A DNA stretch of 64,000 nucleotides from positions 132,460 to 196,459 of the forward strand of contig NW_019091373.1 of assembly GCF_001949145.1 (NCBI RefSeq), read 5' to 3'. The DNA is from Acanthaster planci (Eukaryota; Echinodermata; Asteroidea; Valvatida; Acanthasteridae). How positions within the stretch are numbered: position 1 is the first letter of the stretch; every line of letters begins with the position of its first letter. A model generated the notes under the pieces. The model ran no database searches. It saw only the letters and a program-made list of their open reading frames with translations, and had not been told where the DNA came from. This document shows positions 37,001-49,000 of the stretch, piece after piece. Made by a program: the position numbers and the translations under genes.

Positions 37001-40000
37001 ATGCCAAAACGTGAATTCTGAATACTGACTTCGGATACGTTTGGGTACCTCAGCTAGGGGGGTAACAACATCAAGCCACAGAGCTTGAAACGCCAAAACA
37101 TATGGAAATATAAATAAAAGCAAAGATCCAAAATCAATTTACAAGTCAATGAATCATGTGAATCAGTGCTTGCCTGCAATGCACATAGGCCTAATGGATG
37201 GAGATCAAGAACTATAGGAAATAGGAAAAAGTCGCATGACAGGAACATATTTTCTGTTGCATATTTGTTAGTGAAGGCTAGGCCTAGGCGTAATGCATAA
37301 CGCTAGCAGAGAACTTAAATAGGACCAGGACTGACAGGGCATACTAATGACAGTTCACCCTCAAACCCTTGCTGAAGTTTCATTTAAAACCATTTATGTT
37401 ACTCTATTTCAATCAGTCAACATTAAATGACTTACTTTTAGCATAGAGTTTGCACGTTCCTGTAATTTCGCCACTTCATCATTCTAGTGGGAAAGGCGAT
37501 GTGTGAACTCGATCACATGGACTTCAGGAACTGACTATATAGTAACTACATCAGTTTTTCAAGCACAGCGTCCTCCAGAAACAGTACTTTTTTGTTTCAC
37601 GAACTGACCATATTATTGTTTTGCCACTTTGTAATGTCCAAATCTGTCCAAACAAATCCCATAGGTTTGTGCACAGGGGCATCAAGTGTTGTCCATATAC
37701 AGAACTCTTTCCAAGATTGTCTCCAAAAAGGGAAGTAAAGTTGAAGATTTCAGATTGGATCAACTGAGCATGCTGAGCAGTGGAGCATCAGCAACCATGC
37801 CCAACGTGTATTGTTGGATAATTGTGAACAGATGAAAGTCAGATGACTGCCATCACTTTGGCAGTGAAAACATGCATCAGCTTAGTTTATCACAGCAGTA
37901 TATGTGCTGAGTTTAGTTCTGGATGTGTAGGCCTACATATGTACATGTACACGAGAGTGGTCACAGCTATATGTGGGAAGGAAACATGGGGGAAGGTCTG
38001 TCCTGTCATTATTTTCCAAGGCTGATTTGACATTTTAATTTGGCATGGCTGTGAGGTCAACCTCTGGTCATTCATTCATGGTAAACAGAAGTGGCAGACA
38101 ACATTCTCAATCTTTATTTGGATGATGTTCTGCATGTTTCTCACCAATAGTGCATTTTAGTCCCTCCATCTCTTGTCACTGAAGTACTCTTTTTCTTTTG
38201 TGGAATGTAGTACCTAGAGATGACAAAATTTGTTGCATTACTTTCAGTAACCTTCATTTTATGTTTGGTTGGAACTAGATTTGGGAGAAACCAACTTTTT
38301 CTAAATCAGGATAGTTTAATTTTTATAAAGGGAATATTCAGTTATCCAAATTTGCAGATTTCATTGCTAAGTCTCTGCTGATGTCATTGCTAAATGAATT
38401 TCGCCCATCATTCTCATAGCGGCGCACATGATGCAGAGCTTTGTGGGCCTTTTGGCCCACACAGCTCTGCATCATGTGCATCTGAACTTATACATGTAGG
38501 TGTTGTTTTCAACTCTCTCCTACACAAGATTAAGCATTTTGTTGTACATGTATTTGTAATTACACTAGCTCATGCAAACATAAAGACGCTAGTGAATTTA
38601 CTTACTTGGAAAAATTGTGGAAGTTGAAACTTGCGCTGTTCTCCAATTTGTATTCAACTTGGCTACGTGCACTGTTACTGCATACTATATTAACTAAAGC
38701 ACTTGACTGCTACCATATCTAGTAACAATGTTGTAGGCAAGTCTTTAAGGCTCAGTTCATACCCTGAGTTACATGTACTTGCTTGAGTCTGAGCCTGTGC
38801 CATTTGCCTCAAGTTCAAATCGTAATTTACATGTACTTGCTGGGAGTCCCATTCCAAGTCTGAAGTCACTTGTTTATTTACTTTGTTGAAGAGAGGCAGT
38901 GTTAAAGCTCACACGCATGAACAAGCATGTGCATAATACTTACAGTAAGTTACCAAAAAGTACAAAATAATTGTTTAAACAACTTTTTTTGGTGAGACTA
39001 TTAGAGGAAGTTAACCTATGCATATGGGATGTGGCAGGGCCGTGCAGTTTACTTCAGAGGTAGAAATACAATTTGGTTCCAGCTGTGCCAATATTACAGT
39101 TTTCTTTAGTTAATAGATTCTGTTGTCATAAGTTTAAAGTTAGTTGCAAGTAAACTATTTAAAAATGAAATTTTTAAGACCTCAAGTTTGTCTCCGAAAT
39201 TAAGGAAATTTTAGAAAAAGGACATCATGGACTTCAGCTGAGAGTTGATGCAGGTTCTGCTTTCAGGAGATAATGATTTATGATAGTTAAATAAATATAA
39301 GATGATTTCCTTTTATTTTTCCTTCTGTGGAATCAGACAAAGGTCCTCACTGAAGAATTCCATGCAGAATTGCAATGATGTGGATGCATGTTGAAGTAAT
39401 GTTAGATGTACAGTACATGCATAACATAACATAACAATTCAACTTTTTTTTCACATTGACATCCTTGATAACAATTCATACAACAATTTATTTACAGTAT
39501 ATATATTTAAGTGTACATGTACAATGTACATATCAAATGATGTCAAGATGAAGGAAAAAGGTGAAGCCGAGCTTTTGTACCTTTCCCTGGGACAAGACAA
39601 AACAAGACAAAACAAAGCAAGACAGAACAAGACTTAATCAACTACACAAGGACTGAAACAAGACAATGTATTTAAGAGTGAGTCCTGGTAAAATATGTAA
39701 AATTATGACTTAAGCAATACAACGATGATTTTTTTTGTTAAGTATAAGTATTGATGATCGATTCTTTCAGTGTTTTGGCAAATGAGACCAAGGTAGTACA
39801 CTCTTTTAGACCAGTATCGAGTTCATTCCAGTATATAACACCACCTTGAAATTAACTGTTTCTAAAAAAGAAAGTTCTGTTTTTGCTCACGTACAGATCG
39901 CCTTTGGACGAAATACGTGTTTCATGCAAATGAACAGAAGAAGTTTATGAGAACAAATGATTAAAAATCTGAGGGAGCATATTATGCATCAGCAGCAGTA

Positions 40001-43000
40001 GCTCAGGACATATTTTGGACATGGCCTTGTGGGCCATGGAAGGATTGCCAAGGAATAGGCCGTATCCGTGGGAACCCAATTTCAGTCATATTCCCCAACG
40101 AAGTATATTTATTTGAAAATATTCAATTCAAAGAACCAAACTGTAATCTACGATTTCATTCCGACCCCCCAAAATCACCTGGTACCATCCCAGTAAGGGT
40201 TTCAAATTTACACTGTACATTCAGGAATACAACTGAAATTGGGGACGTCGCAAATACGGTCTGTTGGCAGATACCAGCATGGGATGCGTCCTCCCTTCAT
40301 GTTGACTTGATCCAGTGATTGTAGACTTAAGTACGCAAATTGTACATGTGTAGTTTATATCGACATTGGTAGCCCAGTAGAGTTATTAAAGCTTATACCT
40401 AGCTGTAGATATGCGTGTACGCAACTGGAAATGACATACACGTATACAGACGTAATAATTGATTTCTGTTCGTGGACAAAAAAAATGTGACTCACAAGTC
40501 ACGAGGTCTTAATGATAAGACTCAGTCATCATGATTAAGTACACATAAGTCTGTTAACTTTAGTTCATCTGAATAGAAAAAAAAAGATCTTTTGTTCATG
40601 ATATTGGACCCCGTAGAATTAGTAGGCTTTGCACTTCAGTAGCTATTGCATTTTGTGGAATGAGGAGAGTCCTTATCAAACACTTTAATAGGAAGGTAAG
40701 AATTTGGGGAGAAGAATCTGCTTCAGCCATCATGTGGCATATTACATATCTTGACACGTTTTACATGATAATCATTTGGGGGTGGGATTAAAAAATTTCA
40801 GGTGGAAGAACCGAGTGTTGACATGATAGGTGTACATGTACGTGTACTTCAGGGATCCACTATAATTCCTACATCAAAATTAAAATTTGATAAGCAGGTT
40901 CCAAGATAGGTACTGTACTAGTAATAAGGACAAAACCCCCCCTTTCTCTGTCAAAGGTCTAAGAGGAATTTGTTGGTTTGGGTCAGGATAGATGTACATG
41001 CATATGCACTGTAATTGCCTATTCAGTAATACTGGAGAAATAGTCCAAGAAGTGTGACTCAGACTAACTACAAATATAGACCAGAGCCCAAATATAAGGA
41101 TGTTCGTTACCACGCCACTCAAAAGTGTAATTTCCTGTCGTATGGTAAAATTTGTGGTTAACTTGGGAAATGGTGTCATTTGTGTCTTTTAATAGCAACT
41201 TGAAGAGGAAGCTCTAAAACAAGTTGACACTTTGTAGATGCTGAAAAGAATGATTTATTAGCTGTTAAAATCTTACACAATTTCTTTTCTCAACGAATTA
41301 AACAATCCACTCAGCCATTTTTGGGAGGGGGTAGGCTCAGATTCATATCTCTCTCTCTCTCTCTGTGTCTCATTCATGTTTGTTTGTTTGGCTTTCTTCC
41401 TATATGTATAACAGCCTGCCCAAGCCGCAAGTATTTCCTGTTCAGGTAATAAAACTTACTTCTTCAAATTTTATGAGAGATCACTTTGGATAATTTATGT
41501 TTGGTCTTTGCCCCCTAATTTTAGGGAACTAGAGGTCCTCTGTGGTTTGAAGACATAGTCACATAAGCTTTTCATGGAAAGTCAGGCCCGTCAGTAAATT
41601 GTGGCCACACAAAACACACGTTGAAGAGGAAATACGTAACATCAAATTACATTGGCCTTAAATAAACTGTACTGCAGCAACATGGGTATTGGCAATTGTG
41701 TTATGATTACAAATAGACTCATTTTTTATCGTCATCTGCCAGTGAGACATTTCAAAAGACATTTCTGAGAATCTTTGGTGAATAATTGCTTATTGCAGGT
41801 CCTAGGAACCAAGCTGTATTTGACAGACATGGAGCACAGCAGTTTAACAGGTAAATGTAATTCAGCAGATAGAAAAAAATGATTAACAACTTAGAACTTA
41901 TCTGGAGTAATAAAAGAATTTTTGTTTTTATTTCAATCAGGGACTTATTTTCTTAATTAAATCCAAGACGTTTGTTGGACCTGCATTGGTAACTTGTTCC
42001 TGTGGCAGATTTTACATTAATAAAAAATTGCCCTGTAAGTTAATGACTTTTATTTATGGTGTGTTCATTTTTGTTTCATCCCTTTCATTAAATATGATTG
42101 TGTTTTTACCTGATGGTTAACCTTTTTCATATAAAGTTTCATATCAAGGATATTTAAAATCAAGGGAATCTGCAAGACTAAATTCAAACCTGAACGAAAA
42201 AGGAGCATGTTTAATTTGGGCTGGGGGGAATTTGATCGAAAAGATGCAAAACTGAAATAACTGGAGCCAAAAATAAATTCCAAATGCATTTTTTAATCAG
42301 TATTTTAATTTATATATATATTGTAGATCTATGCAGCATCTAAACACAAAATCAAACCATCACACATGGTGACGCACGTGTTACTCATTGTCACAAGCTT
42401 TCAGAGTTTCAAATCAAAGATAACCCCACTGTTCCACATGTAGTAAGGTACCAATTATGAGATTGTCATCAGCATGGACACTGGTGAGAAATGTTTTTAG
42501 TACCGGTACGTGGCTCAGCTAAACTTGACCTTGAGCTTAGCATCATCACAATGCTGAAGATTCACCACCTTCCAGATCCTCGGCTCAATTTATCCCCACC
42601 CAAGTCTCCAGAAGCAATGGGACATACAGTGGCCACAGCACTGAAGGGAGTTCCAGGGTTTTGTGTGGGACAGGCTGACTGAGATTCACCTCGGTCAACA
42701 AGTCTGTATAAGCCAATGGATAGCTTAGATTCTGGCGTCAATGCCTCCATTGAATTTGAGGCTATATGCCCAACTTATCTCAAGAATAGAATGAAGGATT
42801 TGGAAAAGGTGGTCAGTTTTGTAGATCAGGCCAAGAAATAACTGTGGCATGTGACTTAGTGGTTAGGGTTTGTAGCTTCTGATAAGCGGGTCGGGGTTAA
42901 ACTCCAGCTGGTGGCAGCATATGTTCCTGGGTAAGTCACTATACTCCTGCATGCCTCTCCCCACCCCTGAGTACATGGGTACCTGTATGGGCATAAGGTT

Positions 43001-46000
43001 ACTATGTTTAGCCATTGGCATTTGATGTGGCAGCATCAGGCTAGTATATTCCCCAGGGAACTAAGACAGTTGCAGGAAAGTTCAGATGTTGCGATGCCAG
43101 TGTGCATGAATAATGGTAAAATATCGACACCTTTAAATTACAGATACTGTGAGATACTGTGATACGTGTAAATGCTTTGATGCTATTACTGTATTTCGCA
43201 ATGCAGAGAAGCTGAACAAATTTAGTTAGGTTTAGTCAGCAGAATGATATACTGGGTATCTGCCTTCCAAGAGGATTCTTCTCTCTTAGTACAAAACTTG
43301 GCCCTCTCTCTGTTGTTATTTTCCTCTTTTGTGTCAGTTTGGTTCATTACGTGATTATACTGCATTGGTTTTGTCAGGCTTTGATTGCATTATCTGATTG
43401 TGTTTGTGTTTTGTGTTATTTTGGGTTTTTTGATTTTGTGTTCAATTTGGATTGGATTGGGTTGGGTTTGCTGGGTGTGCAATGGTGTGTGTGATTACAT
43501 TGTATTGTCTACATGTACTTATCGTCTGTCCAGGCTGTTCTGCCTACATGTACAAGGTTTGGCGTATGTGAACAGCCTTTTACTCTCCAATAATATTACT
43601 CTTTTTCTTATTCCCGACCTGTTAACTTCAATTCAATTAATTAGATTCAATGTATTATTTTGTTACTGGTGGTACTTATCTTTTTCCCTTTACTTAATAT
43701 CACTTTACATGTATTGTACTTTTCACTGGTTTATTGGAGAATTCAAAATAAGTGTCCATTGCATTGAAGTATTTTTACTTGTTTGGAAGTCAACATTTTC
43801 TATCAAACTAATACTGTCAGCCTTTGGTTCTTGTTAAACTGGGAGGAGGGTGAAATCTCCTCTTCCTTGTATTTTGGTTAATCACCACTGCACTATTATT
43901 TTTTGATGGCAAGCCCATATTTTAAAGTGACTTTGTTGAGTTATGGCTTTTTGCATGATACCAGTTTCATAGACATGCAGTGTACCGGTACCTTTTCAGG
44001 AAGTGCTTTTCAGGAAGTCCTGCAAATCCTAGGTCTTCAGTCACCAAGCAAGTCCTGCAAATCCTAGGTCTTCAGTCACCAAGCATTGCAAAAAGGGCTG
44101 AGACACAGACACAAATATAACATAATTATTTCACCATTGTTGCAACAGGTTTTGTGTGATTGGGCTGGTTTGCAGATTTACAAAGCAGTGATGTATCAAC
44201 AATTATGCCGAGTTCATGTGAAATAAATCTGTTGTCACATGGCCAAGATCAGACGGAAGGAGATGGGATTCTTCCTCCCTGAGATTGAAAAGAGAATAAA
44301 ATTGATCGTGACATTAAGATTTAATCAGAGGTATTAAACAAGCAAGTTTAATTACCCTTAATGACTCACTGTCTTTTGCTCTCTGATAATGTTCCACAGG
44401 TTTGAGAATTAGGAATTTCATTGTTCTGTTGTTGGGTGCTGTACGTGTACTGGAACATGCAATTTACATAATTTTGATATTGTAATAAGTTGGAGATGGC
44501 CTTCCGATGTACATGTACATAATTGAATTGTTCTGTAGTACATAAATGTAGGCACTGTAGTATGATGTGCGCACACCTGCATGTTATGTCTGACAATGGA
44601 ACCAAACTCAATTCATAACCAATTTCAGTGCAATACTGCCAAAAAGCTCAAGCAGCAACAATTGGCCTGGAAGAAATTCACTTTCCGTTGTCTTGATAAT
44701 GAATGACATTCTCCTCTTAGGAGACGGTAAGTGTAGCGTCATCATGATCCCACTTTTTTTTTTTTTTTCTGGAGACAGAAGTCATTGTGTCATCACCATA
44801 CACGTAATAACTCTCAGATGGCTCCATTCATAAATAAACGATGGGTCATCCATCTTTCTTCAGCCAGTCTTGACAATGCACCAGAAAAACAATTTCCAGC
44901 CTCCTGGATGCTCCGGTAATAGCCAAGGAGCCTTGGGGGAATACAGCCAATTTGCGGGAGCACAATCTATTATTTAAGATGCATTTTCATCTTTGCCATC
45001 ATCAGAGTGATCATCATCATCCCTGTCGTCCTGAGTGTCATTTATGGCAGGCGGAGAAATTGTTACAACTGTTGAGATACATGGAGGAGCAATTAGCCAT
45101 TGCAGCTGGTATTAGAGTCAGGAAGATGCCACCTGTTGAAGAACGGCAGGATAAAAGAATTTTACTGCAGGTTTTTTTTTTCCCCTTCTTTTTTTCAATT
45201 CTCTTATTTCAGTTGAATACCCCATTAACACAAAGGCCCAACTCCACCATTTAGGCCAAGGAGAGTTAATTGATTTGCTTTGCAATTCCTTCGAAAAATA
45301 TCCAGTTCTTCTTTTTTATCTCAAAAAAAGGTTTTGCCTGAGTTGGGCCCTTCTTTCAATAAGGTATTCAATTTGAACATAAATATGAACGTTAATTGTG
45401 TTTTTAATGGTTTTGAGCCAGAACAGATAAGGTGAGGGTGACTGGATGCTTTTTGGATGAAAATATACCTGTATTGTTTTGACAATCTCTTTTCCCCATT
45501 GAATTGCATGAACCTAAGTAAACAGGTCTTTAATGCTGTGAATTTCTGATTTCATGATAATTGTTGTGACTGTCATATGTTGAGAAAGACAACATTAAAC
45601 TTCAAATGAAAAGGGCTTTGAGTTGTGTTTGTTTACTTTAAACATTCTTTATTTTACATAATACTTCAGTGTGATTATTGAAGCAGATGACATTTTTGTG
45701 GGGTTAAAATGTCATTGCAAAAGTTGTTCCTTTTGTAGGTATACATATTCCCACTCTCCCACTCCGGCAAGCTTTTCTAAAGTACATTGATTATGTGATT
45801 TCAAGCTATTTATGGTGACAGACAAATGTCTCCTGACGACGGACAGAGCATACTGTCCGGAACGTTGAGTTCCTCATGGTTCTTTTCAGAACCATATAGA
45901 CTCACAAAGAGATCGTATCCTTGCATGGTGCTACCGCAAGCTTTCCACCTTACATTGATTATGTCCCCATTTGATGTATATGTACTTATATCTAGATGGT

Positions 46001-49000
46001 GTAAATGTTAACATCTATTGGCACTTTTGCCTACACAACAAGGCATGCACCCAATAAAACTGCTCTCGACTGACAGGCCTCAGTGGTAATAGATTGTCTT
46101 GTTGCATCAGTTGCAACATTTTACTTCACGAATGTAGGTTTTTTCTAGACTAGAGGTAACAAACCTACTGGTTGTGGAATTGTTTGTTTATTTGTTTTTG
46201 GTTTCGAATGGTTTTATTTGGCTTTGTTCACTTGCCCTTTTGTCTTTCAGAGAGGGTAGGAGGAAGGAGTAGTTCTTACCCTCCTGCCTGTTGCAGTGAG
46301 GCCCTCATCATGGAGGGTTGCACTAACTCTGTTGTGCTGTTTGTGCCATCAGGATTTAAAACGCCCCAAGCAATACTCACAGACACTCAGTTGGTCCAGC
46401 ATTGTGCACCAAGTTCTAAAGCATTGTTAATCATCACTGCTGCAATTCATGTGGAAATGAACAACTTGAAAGGGGCTCTGGAGGAGTTGGGCCCTCGCAC
46501 TCTCAGAAGTGCCGAGCTTTCTGCACCTGTAGCTTGGGTGCTTGGACGTTATTCCCACCAATCCAAGGGAACTTCTAAAGAAAATAAAGAAGTGAATAAC
46601 ACTTCGCCTATCCCTGACCTGAGCCAAAGAAATATCCCCTCCTTTGTGTGTGTGTGTGTGTGTGTACGGCAAGGGGGTAAAGTAAGGAAAAAAGATCCTT
46701 TCACAACTGATTAATAGTGCCGTCTTGCATCACTGCTCAAGCAGTAACTGTGGGCTGGTTTCGTACATCTTTCTTTGCGTGTGGGAAAGGCTGTTGCTTG
46801 CATTATTGAGTCCTTGGTGCCAATTTTTTTTTTTTTTGGGCATGTGTGCAGCTTGCCTTCCTTCAAAGAAGCATTCAAAGAGTATTGTGTCCACTGCCGA
46901 GACAGATTCCGGTGCACGTTTGACCTCTTTAAGGCAAGGGAGTATTGCCAAGTTGCAATTATGTGGCCTGTATTGCACTGACAAGGCATTGTTAAAGACT
47001 AGGCATTGAATTCTTGAGAATTGTATGAATTTATGACTGAGAACCTAACGTTTTACCACCCACCATTCACCGCCAAGGAAATATGATGACAAAGCAGCAT
47101 CTTTGTTCTTACCAATCTTGAAGAAGTCTATTGAAAATTTATCAGAATGGGTATTAGACTAAAAAAAAATTTCTTGGCAGAAGAGCAGTCATAAAAGACA
47201 GATTAATGGATCACTGAAGGACAGGCCACTGGAACTCTGAAGTACAGAAACCCGCCGTTGAAGATGTAATCAAAGTGGCTTTGTTTTTTTTTTGTTGTTT
47301 TTTTCAAAGACTTATTAGTTGCAATTACTGAGGATGATAATATAACACATGAATCATTGCCCTTAGACAACTTAATGAAATATTGCCCCTCGGGCATCAC
47401 GACTTTGCATTTGCTGAGATGAGCACCAAAGGAGCTGATCAGAGGAGATGGATCATTTGCTCCCTTTGTAGCCAGAGAAGATGAGACTGCAGTGAGGGGA
47501 AAAAGATAAATGAAGGAAATGAAATGAAAAGAAATGCAAAAAAGAGGCTGGGCATTAACATCTATTATGAATTTGGAAACTGAACTGAGGCAGAAGGAAT
47601 ACTCAGGGCACATATGTAATTGATGCTGTTTTATCATTGTTGGGTAAGGCATGTGCCTGGAGCAAACAGGGCAGCCCTCACTTCGATAGCAATGATCTTC
47701 TGTAAGCTGTAGTTTCATCAAGGCATGATCGGTAAACAGTCTACAGAGAAATGGAAATGCTGTGTGAGTTACATGTACATGCGTTTGACAAGGCCTTTTT
47801 CCCTTGTTATACCAAAGATGATTACTTTCTTCTGACACGATGGTCTATTTACAGTTGATTATTTTCAGGGTACCGATTCGTCAGTTTTCATGTAGAGGTA
47901 CATGTGTAACGTATGTTGCTGTACTTGTGCATGTTAAGAACATTGTAAGTTAGTGGATTGAGCTAGCAGACATCAAATTTTCTCAGGCTCAGTTCAGATT
48001 TTCTGTATCTCTCCCTTGCAGTTTACATAGCCTTAGCCACACATATCCTCAGCCACGTCCACGACCCCCAATAGACAGACCAGACAAATTCAGTATTACC
48101 TGAATACATCCCCCTCCCCCAGTGCATTTGAGCCTTTTGTGTCTTGGCGCCTGCATAAACTTCATTAATTTTAAGTGCTGACCTGAGGTAGTGGGACAAT
48201 GGAAAGGGAGAAATATAAAAACCGCCCCTGGCTTGTACATTATGGATTGTGATCGTATCGGCCATGTCTTAGGTGGTATCTAGAGATGACTGTGATATAT
48301 GGCATGGTCAGCTGAGCCAATCATAGATAATGGATGGTGGCAATCTTCATTGTAAAAGAGCAACAGGGAGGTTTTGTGTTCTGTTGCTCTGCAGGGAAAA
48401 GAATATTGCCAGGGTTTTTTTATGCGGCACTTGGATATTTTTTCTCTTAGAAAGAACGACTACATCGCCCAGTGTGTCACTCATTCAGAGATGAAAGAAG
48501 CGAATGCAGTCTAGGTTCAAAATAAACAAAGCGCTATTTCCACTTGGCAAGGCAAAAGTAAAAACTTACAAGTAAAATATGTATAAGACTATTTCTGCTA
48601 GCTGTCATTTTATGTGTGCTTGGCCTCCCTTACACAATTAAAGTCCCTGTCGAATGCAATTTTAGAGGGCATTGATGTGTATAATACTATACATTATAAG
48701 CCATAGAGATTGTAATTTCTTGCCCCAGCTTGTAACTTCATATTTTAAAAGGAGATCAGAGTAGATGTACTGCAGACAACATGACAGTGTTCTGTCTGTC
48801 GAATGCACATGTATAACCTGTAGAACACATGTCCAGCCTTGACATTGTCAGCAGAAGGTTGTGACATGTCTGAATATGCAGTGCAGTGTTTGAATGAAGG
48901 TAAAAATTTATTGACCAGATAATCAGTAGGGTAAGGATGCATAATTTGGGGGCTGGGGGATAATTTCTGAACAAGTGACACCAAAGTGTATCACATTTTT

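Larger units (their letters stand above)
34028..41414 (+). other. DLST intron 1 (proposed)
   Basis: This 7.4-kb phase-0 intron begins GTATGT and ends ACAG. It holds inverted minisatellite arrays, two strong hairpins, a MITE and an AAGAC simple repeat, listed separately. I see no other gene. A CpG-richer first kilobase may belong to the promoter region. Confidence 0.6.

Noticed and set aside
41430-41850. ATG at 41830 (MEHSSLTG) as the DLST start
   Set aside because: That frame is not the one that joins exon 4 in phase. Reading exon 3 in phase 1 gives a continuous protein.
42850-42915. Possible tRNA gene
   Set aside because: Box A and box B-like words are present, but the cloverleaf is not complete and the same body recurs at 61650, so it is a SINE.
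43385-43837. 150-codon frame resembling a multi-pass membrane protein
   Set aside because: The hydrophobic residues come from a T/G-rich tract. It lies in DLST intron 3 without splice sites or similarity.
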